Shown here in pieces: positions 38,359 through 47,440 of a stretch of 64,000 nucleotides of DNA (position 1 is its first letter; each line of letters begins with the position of its first letter). The DNA comes from Dickeya aquatica (GTDB taxonomy: Bacteria; Pseudomonadota; Gammaproteobacteria; Enterobacterales; Enterobacteriaceae), in NCBI RefSeq assembly GCF_900095885.1, contig NZ_LT615367.1, positions 4,437,561 to 4,501,560 of the forward strand, in the 5' to 3' direction. The notes under the pieces are model-generated. The model did no database searches and had not been told where the DNA came from. It was given only the letters and a program-made list of their open reading frames with translations. The position numbers were made by a program, and so were the translations under genes.

Positions 38359-38422
38359 GCGAAAACGTTTGTTCATGTTTTCCGATATCGGAAAATTATC
38401 CGGCATCACAATCGGCTGTCAG
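38359..38422 (-). promoter_or_regulatory. adeP promoter with 18-bp palindrome and PurR-like site
   Basis: On the minus strand, CTGACA (38422-38417), 16 bases and GATAAT (38400-38395) form a good promoter with a start near 38388. The perfect palindrome TTTTCCGATATCGGAAAA (38378-38395) covers that start. A PurR-like site, GAACAAACGTTTTCGC (38374-38359), matches 12 of 16 consensus bases just downstream. The two centres are exactly 20 bases apart. Confidence 0.65.
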
Positions 38423-38487
38423 TCAGGTAAAGTGATTAATCACCGCCACCTTATCCCAAAGGGAAGATGCGTTTATGAGGAGTGTGA

Positions 38488-39153
38488 ATGTCGATAATTG
38501 AATGTGTACTTTTCGACTGTGATGGCACGCTGGTCGATAGCGAGGTCATCTGTTGTCAGGCTTATGTGAATATCTTTGAACCCTACGGCGTGCAGTTACC
38601 GCTGACCGAGGTCATTCAAACGTTTAAAGGCATGAAGCTCTACGACATCATTGAGCGCATCAGCACGCGTTTTGGTTTAACGGTATCCGTTGATCAACTG
38701 GAGCGACATTTTCGCGCGGAAGTGGCGCGACTTTTTGATCTCTCACTGCAACCGATCCCCGGAGTCAAAGCGGTTCTGGACGCGCTACAGGTGCCCACCG
38801 CTGTGGTGTCTAACGGCCCGGTCAGCAAAATGCAGCACTCGCTGGGCTTAACCGGGTTATTGCCGTTTTTTGGTCAACACATCTATAGCGGCTATGACAT
38901 TGGCAAATGGAAACCCGATCCCACATTACTGCACCATGCCGCCAGGGAAATGGGCGTGGAGATCTCACGTTGTATTTTGGTGGAAGACTCGGTTTCCGGC
39001 ACTCAGGCAGGGATAGCGGCAGGCATTCCGGTCTTTTACTACTGCGCGGATGCGCACAATGCGCCCCTCCACCACCCGCGGGTGACAATGTTCCACGACA
39101 TGGCACAGTTGCCGACGCTGTGGCAACAACAAGGCTGGAAGCTGACATCCTGA
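38488..39153 (+). CDS. yieH: 6-Phosphogluconate phosphatase, HAD family
   Basis: A 221-residue HAD-superfamily phosphatase. Motif I is FDCDGTLVDS at the N-terminus, motif II is VVSNGP, and motifs III/IV appear as KWKPDP and VEDSVSGTQAG. It aligns end to end with E. coli YieH, which dephosphorylates 6-phosphogluconate in vitro. It is divergent from adeP, as in E. coli, and converges with an amino-acid permease gene ten bases away. The inverted repeat TCCTGA/TCAGGA (39148/39164) contains both stop codons. Confidence 0.92.
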   Translation: MSIIECVLFDCDGTLVDSEVICCQAYVNIFEPYGVQLPLTEVIQTFKGMKLYDIIERISTRFGLTVSVDQLERHFRAEVARLFDLSLQPIPGVKAVLDALQVPTAVVSNGPVSKMQHSLGLTGLLPFFGQHIYSGYDIGKWKPDPTLLHHAAREMGVEISRCILVEDSVSGTQAGIAAGIPVFYYCADAHNAPLHHPRVTMFHDMAQLPTLWQQQGWKLTS

Positions 39154-39163
39154 GGCTCACGCG

Positions 39164-39916
39164 TCAGGACGTTGCCTCACGCGGTAAACGTTTTAGGATG
39201 CGAAGAAAGCCAAACAACCTGCGGCGCACCGGGGGCTGGGTGGCGTGAAAACGGCGGCGAACATACTGAGCCACCCCTTCCAGAGCCAGACAAAACAAAA
39301 AATAGACCAGCGCAATAAACAAAAACACTTCGGCAGGATAGACCATGCTGCGGTTATTGACCTGCGTGGCGAGAAAGGTCAGCTCGCCCACGCCGACAAT
39401 ATAAGCCAGCGAGGTGTCTTTAATCAGCGAGATCCACTGATTAATGAACGAGGGCACCATCATGCGCAATGCTTGTGGCAGCACGATATACCACAGCGCC
39501 TGCCAGCGCCCCAATCCGAGCGACAGCCCGGCCTGCCACTGCCCCGCAGATATCGCCATGATCCCAGCCTTCACACCATGAGCCAGATACGCAGAGGCAA
39601 TTAACGCTAACGCGCACACCACGGTGGTGATAGCCGGAATATCCACCCCAAACACGATCGGGAGTAAAAAATAAGTCCAAAAAATCAGCATGATAACTGG
39701 TATAGCGCGGAAAAAACCCAGCACCAGCGCCAATAACGCCCCGCCCAAACCCCGGCTCATCGCCAGCGCAACCCCCAACACCGTGCCCAGCAGCGCCGAG
39801 GCACATCCGGCCATCAGGCTTAATGCCAGCGTCAGCGCCGCACCGCCAAGCGGCCCCTCAGGAAACGTCCCCCACATCAGATAACTGAAATTATCGATGA
39901 TTACCGAGAAATCCAT
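39164..39916 (-). CDS. Amino-acid ABC transporter permease
   Basis: A 250-residue inner-membrane permease of the HisM/GlnP type with about five membrane segments. The ATPase-docking EAA loop is seen as AGLSLGLGRWQALWYIVLPQALRMMVPSFINQW. It starts one base after the other permease gene, behind a GGGGAAG site, so the two form a heterodimer. It resembles GltK/GlnP-like polar amino-acid transporters; the substrate cannot be fixed. No ATPase gene follows. Confidence 0.9.
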   Translation of the reverse strand: MDFSVIIDNFSYLMWGTFPEGPLGGAALTLALSLMAGCASALLGTVLGVALAMSRGLGGALLALVLGFFRAIPVIMLIFWTYFLLPIVFGVDIPAITTVVCALALIASAYLAHGVKAGIMAISAGQWQAGLSLGLGRWQALWYIVLPQALRMMVPSFINQWISLIKDTSLAYIVGVGELTFLATQVNNRSMVYPAEVFLFIALVYFLFCLALEGVAQYVRRRFHATQPPVRRRLFGFLRILKRLPREATS

Positions 39917-39917
39917 C

Positions 39918-40664
39918 TTACTTCCCCTTTAGCGCTTGCCGGTGTGAACGCCACATACCAAAGCCTTCCAGCACGGCAATGGCAGCAACGTAGAGCAGCG
40001 TCGCCACCCCAAAAGCCTGAAACGTGCGCAAGGTTTCTGTTTCCACCTGACGCGAAGCATAAGAAAGCTCAGCCACACCGATAGCCATCGTCAGCGAGGT
40101 GTTTTTTATCACGTTCATGTACTGGCCAAGCAGCGTCGGCCACGCAATTCGCCACGCCTGTGGCAGCACCACATAGCGCATGGCCTGCCAGCCGGTTAAC
40201 CCGAGCGCACAAGCGGCATATTTCTGGCCGCGCGCGACACCGGCAATGCCAGCGCGGATCTCTTCGGCAATAAACGCACTGGAGTAGAACGTCACGCCCA
40301 TCAGACCGGCAATAAACTCAAACGACGGCAGGCTAATACCCAACAGCGGCAGCGTGTGCGGAGTATTGAGCCACTGCATGAAGGCCGCTGGCAGACACTG
40401 AGGCGCACCGAAATACCAAAAGAACAGTTGCACCAGCAAGGGCGTGTTGCGAAACAGCGAACAATAGGCAACGACCGGCCAGCGCAGCAGAGGGATGCGG
40501 CTATCACGCATAGCCGAGAGCCCCAACCCCAGCACGGTAGCCAGCAGTGAGGTTGCCAGCGCTAATCCCAGCGTAATCAGAAAACCCTGCCACAACCAGT
40601 GCAGGTACTCTGGGGCAAGCCATGTCTCAGCCAGCCAACGTTGAAAGCGATTATCAGTCATCAT
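39918..40664 (-). CDS. Amino-acid ABC transporter permease
   Basis: A 248-residue permease of the HisQM family with about five membrane segments. The EAA loop reads CALGLTGWQAMRYVVLPQAWRIAWPTLLGQY, and RNTPLLVQLFFWYF is typical of the group. Two ATGs (40664 and 40661) and a TTG lie together at the start, none with a strong ribosome site. It is separated from the binding-protein gene by a 138-base spacer with a strong hairpin, which would lower permease output relative to the binding protein. Confidence 0.9.
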   Translation of the reverse strand: MMTDNRFQRWLAETWLAPEYLHWLWQGFLITLGLALATSLLATVLGLGLSAMRDSRIPLLRWPVVAYCSLFRNTPLLVQLFFWYFGAPQCLPAAFMQWLNTPHTLPLLGISLPSFEFIAGLMGVTFYSSAFIAEEIRAGIAGVARGQKYAACALGLTGWQAMRYVVLPQAWRIAWPTLLGQYMNVIKNTSLTMAIGVAELSYASRQVETETLRTFQAFGVATLLYVAAIAVLEGFGMWRSHRQALKGK

Positions 40665-40674
40665 CAATAAGAAG

Positions 40675-40697
40675 GCCCCCGGGATGGGGCCGGGGGC
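40675..40697 (-). terminator. Hairpin between binding protein and permease genes
   Basis: GCCCCCGG (minus strand, 40697-40690) pairs with CCGGGGGC (40682-40675) across a 7-base loop; a T-rich CTTCTTATT follows. It fits an attenuator or RNA-processing stop that makes more binding protein than permease, usual for ABC operons. Confidence 0.65.
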
Positions 40698-40802
40698 AAG
40701 GTTACAACGCCAAATGTTGTGACTATCATCAATATCATTACTGTCTTTTATTTATTACCGGGATCTGCCACCTCCGGCGCTGCGTAAGTGGCAGTACGGG
40801 GA

Positions 40803-41639
40803 TCAGGCTTTCGGCTGTTGTGCCAGCGGGGCGATTTTAAAATCACCGCGCGGCTGTGCTGACGGGGTTTGCGGCCCGAACCAGCGATCATAGATTTTCA
40901 CCGCTTCGCCCTGTTTTTCCAGATTCAGCAGGATGTCATTCACTTTTTCCGTCAGGCGGTCTTCGCCTTTGGGAATGCCAACACCCTGATACTCCTTGGT
41001 GATACTAAAGGGCGAAATTTCAAAGTCAGCTTTCTGTGCAGCCGGCAGGTTGCCCAGCAGCCCCACCAGTTTGGCGTCATCCTGGGTGATGGCCTGCACG
41101 TTGCCGTTACGCAGTGCCGCAAACGCCAGCGGCGTGTCGTCATAAGAGATCACTTTCGCCGTTGGGTAGTGCTCACGCAAGGTGATTTCCTGCACGGTGC
41201 CTTTATCTGCGCCAATACGCAGGTTTTTGATGTCTTCCGGGGTTTTCAGCACGCCTTTGCGGGCAATGAATTTCTGGCCGGTAGCAAAATAGGGCACACT
41301 AAAATTCACCTGTTTGGCACGTTCGTCGGTAATGGTGAAGTTGGCGGCGATCAAATCGACTTTTTTCGAGGTCAACAGCGGAATACGGTTAGCCGGGTTC
41401 GTCGCGCGCAGCTCCACTTTCACCCCCAGCGCTTTGCCGATAGCCTGCGCCACGTCCACATCATACCCCACCAGTTTTTTGCTTTGCGGGTCAACATAGC
41501 CAAACGGCGGGTTACTGTCGAAAACGGCTACGTTCACCACGCCCGCTTTCTGGATGTCATCGAGTTTATCGGCCTGTGCATTACCAGAAAGCGCCGCCAG
41601 CCCTGCCAGAAGAGAGAATGCCAACAAAGATTTTTTCAT
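40803..41639 (-). CDS. Periplasmic amino-acid-binding protein, family 3
   Basis: A 278-residue solute-binding protein with a Sec signal peptide (MKKSLLAFSLLAGLAALSGNAQA). The family 3 signature is seen as GYDVDVAQAIGKALGVKVELRATN, and DLIAANFTITDERAKQVNFSVPY is typical of Glu/Gln/Asp or cystine binders. It is the first gene of a three-gene transporter operon that has no ATPase gene in this window. The C-terminus has a Pro/Gln-rich tail beyond the usual fold. Confidence 0.92.
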   Translation of the reverse strand: MKKSLLAFSLLAGLAALSGNAQADKLDDIQKAGVVNVAVFDSNPPFGYVDPQSKKLVGYDVDVAQAIGKALGVKVELRATNPANRIPLLTSKKVDLIAANFTITDERAKQVNFSVPYFATGQKFIARKGVLKTPEDIKNLRIGADKGTVQEITLREHYPTAKVISYDDTPLAFAALRNGNVQAITQDDAKLVGLLGNLPAAQKADFEISPFSITKEYQGVGIPKGEDRLTEKVNDILLNLEKQGEAVKIYDRWFGPQTPSAQPRGDFKIAPLAQQPKA

Positions 41640-41829
41640 TTTTTATCCGCCTGTAAGCCGTTGTGCCTAAACGATGATGAGTTCATAAACGATTGTTAAC
41701 TCAATAAATGCAGGCTAACAGCGGCGCTCGCCCACCGGAAATAACATAAATACCCATAATATGAACTTATGTTCTATCCGGCTTCAGGCAAGCTTGGGTG
41801 ACAACGCGGCAATGGTACATAACTAATGA

Positions 41830-41855
41830 CAGCGCCCCACGAATGCAGGGCGCTG
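41830..41855 (-). terminator. Hairpin after phoU
   Basis: CAGCGCCC (41830-41837) pairs with GGGCGCTG (41848-41855) across a 10-base loop, 20 bases after the phoU stop. The bases after it on the minus strand are only moderately T-rich, so it is a probable but weak terminator. Confidence 0.5.
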
Positions 41856-41875
41856 GAGATAAAACAGCGGGATCG

Positions 41876-42607
41876 TTATTCCGGTTTGCCTGCGTCTTTT
41901 TGCGCCAGCATTTTTTCCAGCGCATCACCGCCGAGGTGGCGGAAATCCTGGCCTTTAACGAAATAGAAAATGAACTCGCAAATGTTCTGGCAACGGTCAC
42001 CAATACGCTCGATGGAGCGGGCACAGAACAGGGCGGTCAGCACGCTGGGAATGGTACGCGAGTCTTCCATCATGTGCGTCATCAGTTGACGCACAATGCC
42101 TTCGTACTCTTTGTCCACTTTCTTGTCTTCCATGTAGATGCGCTTGGCTTCATCCAGATCCATACGCGCAAACGCATCCAGCACATCATGCAGCATCTGC
42201 ACGGTGTGATTGCCCAGCGACTCCAGGCTGACCAGCAACGGCTGGTGCTGGTGGGAAAACTTCTCCAGCGCGGTGCGGCAGATTTTGTCCGCCACATCAC
42301 CAATACGTTCCAGCTCGGAAATAGTCTTGATAATGGCCATCACCAGGCGCAGGTCACTGGCGGTTGGCTGGCGCTTGGCAATAATCCGCACGCACGCCTC
42401 ATCAATGCTCACTTCCATCATGTTGACTTTAGCATCGCCTTCAATCACGCGCTGCGCCAGCTCCGCATCCTGATTGTGCATGGCGGTAATAGCATCCGTC
42501 AGTTGCTGTTCCACCAGCCCGCCCATCGTCAACACCTGGGTGCGGATGCTTTCCAGTTCGGCATTAAACTGACCGGAAATATGTTTATTCAGATTAAGAT
42601 TTTCCAT
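41876..42607 (-). CDS. phoU: Phosphate signalling protein PhoU
   Basis: A 243-residue all-helical cytoplasmic protein that links the Pst transporter to the PhoR sensor and keeps the Pho regulon off when phosphate is plentiful. It has two three-helix repeats with acidic metal-binding clusters ([10 protein letters not shown] and [10 protein letters not shown]). The ATG at 42607 gives [22 protein letters not shown], the family start; the open frame extends upstream into pstB in another phase. It lies 13 bases after pstB, last in the pst operon. Confidence 0.97.
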   Translation of the reverse strand: MENLNLNKHISGQFNAELESIRTQVLTMGGLVEQQLTDAITAMHNQDAELAQRVIEGDAKVNMMEVSIDEACVRIIAKRQPTASDLRLVMAIIKTISELERIGDVADKICRTALEKFSHQHQPLLVSLESLGNHTVQMLHDVLDAFARMDLDEAKRIYMEDKKVDKEYEGIVRQLMTHMMEDSRTIPSVLTALFCARSIERIGDRCQNICEFIFYFVKGQDFRHLGGDALEKMLAQKDAGKPE

Positions 42608-42620
42608 GATACTCCCGTAA

Positions 42621-43445
<825 letters not shown>

Positions 43446-43462
43446 TCATTAATGTTGCTGGG

Positions 43463-44350
43463 TTAACGTGTTTTTTTGGCAAACAGTACGCGTGCCAGAA
43501 TGTTCAGCAGCAGCACACACAAGGTAATCAGCAGCACCCCGGCCCACGCCAGCCCTTGCCACTCTTTGAACGGGCTCATGGCAAACTTAAAAATCGTGAC
43601 CGGCAGGTTAGCAATCGGATGCATCAAATCAGTGCTCCAGAACTGGTTCGACAGCGAGGTAAACAGCAGCGGAGCGGTTTCCCCGGCGATACGCGCCACC
43701 GCCAGCAACACACCGGTAATAATGCCGGATACCGACGCTTTCAGGGTGATAGCCGAGATCATCTTCCATTTCGGTGTCCCCAGCGCATAGGCCGCCTCAC
43801 GCAGGCTATCTGGCACCAGTTTCAGCATGTTCTCGGTGGTACGAATCACGATAGGTATCTGCAACAACGCCAGTGCAATTACGCCCGCCCAGCCGGAGAA
43901 GTGCTCCATTTTGGTTACTACCAGCGTGTAGACGAATAACCCAACCACAATTGACGGCGCAGACAGCAGAATGTCGTTAATGAAGCGAATAACCTCAGAA
44001 ATGAGTGATTTACGACCATACTCCGCCAGATAGACGCCCGCCATAATCCCCAGCGGGGTGCCCAGTAATGTGGCCCATACAATCAGTAACCCGCTACCGA
44101 CAATCGCGTTGGCCAGCCCACCGCCTGCGGTATTGGGGGGCGGCGTCATTTCGGTAAACAGCGACAGCGACATGCCATCAATGCCTCGGGTGACGGTAGA
44201 CATCAGGATCCACACCAGCCAGAACAGGCCAAATGCCATCGTCAACATGGATAAAAACAGCGCAATACGGTTTTTCTGACGACGCCACGCCTGCATCTTG
44301 CGGCGGGTTTCCAGCGTATCGGAATGGGTTTCAATGCCAATGCTTGCCAT
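43463..44350 (-). CDS. pstA: Phosphate ABC transporter permease PstA
   Basis: A 295-residue inner-membrane permease with about six membrane segments. The EAA-type loop is [25 protein letters not shown]. It aligns with E. coli PstA (296 residues) over its length. The ATG shares one base with the pstC stop codon, so the two subunits are translated together. Confidence 0.97.
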   Translation of the reverse strand: MASIGIETHSDTLETRRKMQAWRRQKNRIALFLSMLTMAFGLFWLVWILMSTVTRGIDGMSLSLFTEMTPPPNTAGGGLANAIVGSGLLIVWATLLGTPLGIMAGVYLAEYGRKSLISEVIRFINDILLSAPSIVVGLFVYTLVVTKMEHFSGWAGVIALALLQIPIVIRTTENMLKLVPDSLREAAYALGTPKWKMISAITLKASVSGIITGVLLAVARIAGETAPLLFTSLSNQFWSTDLMHPIANLPVTIFKFAMSPFKEWQGLAWAGVLLITLCVLLLNILARVLFAKKTR

Positions 44351-45339
44351 CAGCGTGCTCCTTCATTTTTCGCCAGACGCATAATCATCAGCTTCGAGCA
44401 GGCCAGCACGATAAAAGTAATCACAAACAGGATCAGGCCCAGCTCCATCAGCGCGGCGGTATGCAGCCCGGTATCCGCTTCGGCAAATTCGTTGGCCAGC
44501 GCCGAGGTAATACTGTTACCCGGCATGTAGAGCGAAACGCTGTCGAGCTGGTAGGTGTTACCGATGATAAAGGTCACCGCCATGGTTTCACCGAGCGCCC
44601 GGCCAAGCCCGAGCATCACGCCGCCAATCACGCCATTTTTGGTAAACGGCAGCACGATATGCCAGATAACTTCCCACGTAGTACAACCGATGCCATACGC
44701 CGACTCTTTCATCATCACCGGCGTTTGCTCGAACACATCGCGCATCACAGCGGCAATATAAGGGATTATCATAATGGCCAAAATGACCCCGGCGGCCAGA
44801 ATGCCGATACCGAAAGCCGGGCCGGAAAACAGCGAACCGATGAGCGGAATGCCAGAGAGCACATTGCCGACCGGCTGCTGGAAATATTTGGCAAACAGCG
44901 GAGCAAAAACAAACAACCCCCACATGCCGTAAACAATACTGGGGATTGCCGCCAGCAGCTCAATCGCCACCCCAAGCGGACGCTTCAGCCAGCCGGGTGC
45001 CAGTTCCGTCAGGAACAGCGCAATACCGAAACTGATGGGAATGGCGATAATCAAGGCAATAAGCGACGTCACCAGCGTGCCGTAAATCGGCACCAGCGCA
45101 CCGAATTGCCCGGCAGGCGCATCCCACTCTTTGTTCCACAGGAAAGAAAAACCGAAAGTTTTGATGCTCGGCCAGGAGGCGAACATCAGTGAGACGATAA
45201 TGCCGCCCAGCAGCAGTAACGTCAGCAGGGCCGCCAGTCTGACCAGCGCCCCGAAAAGGATATCGCCCTGTTTTCCCGGCGGGGTAATGGTTTTGCCTAC
45301 AGGTATATCCGCTATAGTTGTTGGCTTATCGTCAGCCAT
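44350..45339 (-). CDS. pstC: Phosphate ABC transporter permease PstC
   Basis: A 329-residue inner-membrane permease partner of PstA with about six membrane segments and the loop [20 protein letters not shown]. The N-terminal cytoplasmic tail ([16 protein letters not shown]) is longer than in many homologues. It follows pstS by 147 bases; that spacer holds a hairpin and a small tandem repeat array just before the ribosome site (AGAGAG). Confidence 0.97.
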   Translation of the reverse strand: MADDKPTTIADIPVGKTITPPGKQGDILFGALVRLAALLTLLLLGGIIVSLMFASWPSIKTFGFSFLWNKEWDAPAGQFGALVPIYGTLVTSLIALIIAIPISFGIALFLTELAPGWLKRPLGVAIELLAAIPSIVYGMWGLFVFAPLFAKYFQQPVGNVLSGIPLIGSLFSGPAFGIGILAAGVILAIMIIPYIAAVMRDVFEQTPVMMKESAYGIGCTTWEVIWHIVLPFTKNGVIGGVMLGLGRALGETMAVTFIIGNTYQLDSVSLYMPGNSITSALANEFAEADTGLHTAALMELGLILFVITFIVLACSKLMIMRLAKNEGAR

Positions 45340-45350
45340 ACGTCTCTCTT

Positions 45351-45401
45351 CTTTCAGATAACGGCGTTTTTCAAATAACTGCGTCTTTCAGATAATCAGG
45401 C
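45351..45401. repeat. Three 17-bp tandem repeats before pstC
   Basis: Three adjacent 17-base units, beginning CTTTCAGATAACGGCGT (45351), TTTTCAAATAACTGCGT (45368) and CTTTCAGATAATCAGGC (45385), differ at a few positions. They fill the region between the attenuator hairpin and the pstC ribosome site. Confidence 0.75.
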
Positions 45402-45417
45402 GGCGCTATCAACGTCG

Positions 45418-45451
45418 GAGGTGGATAGACCGATTGCGGTTTATCCACCTC
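45418..45451 (-). terminator. Hairpin in the pstS-pstC spacer
   Basis: GAGGTGGATA (45418-45427) pairs with TATCCACCTC (45442-45451), and an inner ACCG/CGGT stem extends it. No T run follows. It lies 36 bases after the pstS stop and probably protects pstS mRNA or attenuates reading into pstC, giving surplus binding protein. Confidence 0.65.
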
Positions 45452-45486
45452 AGGAGACTGACTCAACCGTTCCTGACCGACTGCAA

Positions 45487-46527
45487 TCAGTATAGTGCTT
45501 TACCGCTGCTGTCTTTAATTTGTGCTTTCCATGCAGCGCGAACCTGAGCAACCACATCTTTAGGCAGGGTGGCGTAATCCAGCGCTTTCGCCTGTGCATC
45601 GCCTTTCGTGTAGGCCCAGTCGAAGAACTTCAGCACTTCGGTGCCCTGCTCCGGTTTGCTCTGCTCTTTGTGCAGCAAGATGAAGGTGGTTGACGTGATA
45701 GGCCATGCATCCGCCCCTTTCTGGTTAGTCAGGTCTTGTGCAAACGACTTGCTCCAGTCCACCCCTTTGGCCGCATTGCTAAATGAAGTTTCCGTCGGGC
45801 TGACAGCTTTGCCATCGGCAGAGAGCAGCTTGGTGTACACCAGATTGTTCTGCTTGGCATAGGCGTATTCGACATAACCGATAGACCCCGGCAGACGCTG
45901 AACAAACGCAGCGATACCGTCATTGCCTTTACCACCCAGACCGGTCGGCCAGTTCACCGTGTTACCGGCACCAATCTTCTCTTTCCACTCGCTGTTCACT
46001 TTCGCCAAATAGCTGGTGAACACATAAGAAGTGCCAGAACCATCGGCACGACGCACCACCGCGATATCCTGATCCGGCAGTTTCACACCAGGGTTCAGTT
46101 TAGCGATGGCCGCATCGTTCCATTTTTTAATATTCCCCAGGTAGATATCACCCAGCGTTTTGCCATCCAGAGTCAGTTCACCGGCATTCACACCCGGCAG
46201 GTTAACCGCCAGTACGATACCGCCAATCACGGTCGGGAACTGGAACAGGCCATCTTGCGCCAGCTTGTCATCGGCCAGCGGAGCATCGGACGCGCCAAAA
46301 TCGACGGTCTTGGCGGTAATTTGTTTCACGCCGCCGGAGGAGCCGATGCCCTGATAGTTCACTTTATTGCCGGTCTCTTTCTCATAAGAGTCTGCCCACT
46401 TGGCATAAACCGGAGCGGGGAATGTCGCACCTGCACCAGTGAGATTTGCTGCGGCGAAAGCAGAAACCGCCGTCAGAGAAAAACTTGCAGCAACGATACT
46501 GGCAACAGTGGTACGCATGAGTTTCAT
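45487..46527 (-). CDS. pstS: Periplasmic phosphate-binding protein PstS
   Basis: A 346-residue phosphate-binding protein. The Sec signal peptide ([25 protein letters not shown]) precedes [18 protein letters not shown], the conserved start of the mature protein. [16 protein letters not shown] and the GSSGG and GASDAPL loops carry phosphate-contacting residues. It is the first gene of pstSCAB-phoU. A PhoB box lies about 125 bases upstream, so phosphate starvation should induce it. Confidence 0.98.
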   Translation of the reverse strand: MKLMRTTVASIVAASFSLTAVSAFAAANLTGAGATFPAPVYAKWADSYEKETGNKVNYQGIGSSGGVKQITAKTVDFGASDAPLADDKLAQDGLFQFPTVIGGIVLAVNLPGVNAGELTLDGKTLGDIYLGNIKKWNDAAIAKLNPGVKLPDQDIAVVRRADGSGTSYVFTSYLAKVNSEWKEKIGAGNTVNWPTGLGGKGNDGIAAFVQRLPGSIGYVEYAYAKQNNLVYTKLLSADGKAVSPTETSFSNAAKGVDWSKSFAQDLTNQKGADAWPITSTTFILLHKEQSKPEQGTEVLKFFDWAYTKGDAQAKALDYATLPKDVVAQVRAAWKAQIKDSSGKALY

Positions 46528-46634
46528 AATCCCTCCTGTGGGATACCTAGACGTGTAGACCCGGAGCTATTGTTTAATCGGTAGAGGTGTCATCCGCAGC
46601 GTGTGCGCGATCACAATGTCATTTGCTGGAAGAG

Positions 46635-46690
46635 AAAATAGGTCAATTCGGTGACAGTAAAATGTATGAAATATGACAGTTATGTGACAG
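46635..46690 (-). promoter_or_regulatory. PhoB-dependent promoter of pstS
   Basis: On the minus strand, four 7-base units lie in strict 11-base phase: CTGTCAC (46690), CTGTCAT (46679), CATACAT (46668) and CTGTCAC (46657). The first two form a near-perfect Pho box. TATTTT (46640-46635) follows as the -10. This is the expected PhoB control of the pst operon. Confidence 0.92.
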
Positions 46691-46775
46691 GCACATCAGG
46701 GACAGTTGGCGACACGCGCGTCCCTCAACAAGAGCGGGGAAAAGAGAGGGTAAATAGAGGGTAAAGAGGCTGAGG

Positions 46776-46807
46776 AAAACACACTGTTTTGAAAACACGC
46801 TGTTCTT
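46776..46807. repeat. Two 16-bp direct repeats upstream of pstS
   Basis: AAAACACACTGTTTTG (46776-46791) is followed directly by AAAACACGCTGTTCTT (46792-46807). An 11-base pair of repeats (AGAGGGTAAAT/AGAGGGTAAAG) lies just before them at about 46744-46765. They sit between the pst promoter and the small secreted-protein gene. Confidence 0.6.
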
Positions 46808-47038
46808 AACACATGCGGCTTTCACCTCTCAACCACAACATGGCTTTTATTAAATAGCATACTGTCCAAAATTAGAAAACCCGATTAAACGCTATACCGC
46901 AGGCAGGGCGATTCTGTTACAAACCATGTACTCTTGCGTAAAAATAAAAATAACAGAAAAGACAGATTTCTCTGATTAGCAGGGCGTTAATTACAGCAGT
47001 AAAGTAAAAGCGTGTTAATACTAAAAGGAGTTCAATGT

Positions 47039-47314
47039 ATGCACGCAGCCAAGAAATTTATAATAGCCAGCACATTATTATGTGCTCCATTTATAACAAA
47101 TGCCTTTGATTCCAATCCATTTGACAGAGAGCAACTGCTATCCGCAGGTAATGGCGATAAAATTTCCCAAACCAATATTACAATAAGGGATATTAATGAA
47201 ATGATGGATCGAATAAAAAAATTAGAAAACAAAAACGAAGCATTAACGAATCAAATTGAATGTCTAAAAAGAGATATCAACAATATTAAAGGCAAATCAA
47301 AGTTAATATGTTAA
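47039..47314 (+). CDS. Small orphan secreted protein with coiled coil
   Basis: A 91-residue protein I do not recognise. A Sec signal peptide (MHAAKKFIIASTLLCAPFITNA) is followed by about 69 mature residues: a short polar part and then a likely coiled coil from about residue 50 to 85 (INEMMDRIKKLENKNEALTN and onward) with one Cys in the coil and a terminal Cys. The ATG at 47039 is eight bases after AAAGGAG. The gene and its upstream region are far richer in A+T than the surrounding operons, which suggests horizontal gain. It is bounded by a strong terminator. It probably acts in the periplasm or outside. Confidence 0.7.
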   Translation: MHAAKKFIIASTLLCAPFITNAFDSNPFDREQLLSAGNGDKISQTNITIRDINEMMDRIKKLENKNEALTNQIECLKRDINNIKGKSKLIC

Positions 47315-47362
47315 CTATTATCCATAAAATATCATGACTACCTCGTATTTAATGTAAAAAAG

Positions 47363-47395
47363 AAAAGCCCTGAGAGATTAAATCAGGGCTTTTTT
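47363..47395. terminator. Bidirectional terminator, orphan gene / glmS
   Basis: AAAAGCCCTGA (47363-47373) pairs with TCAGGGCTTTT (47383-47393) across a 9-base loop, with T runs in both readings. It serves the small secreted-protein gene (+) and glmS (-). Confidence 0.92.
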
Positions 47396-47440
47396 ATGCC
47401 AGGCGAAGAATCACGCTCTTCGCTCAGTCACCGGCAAACC

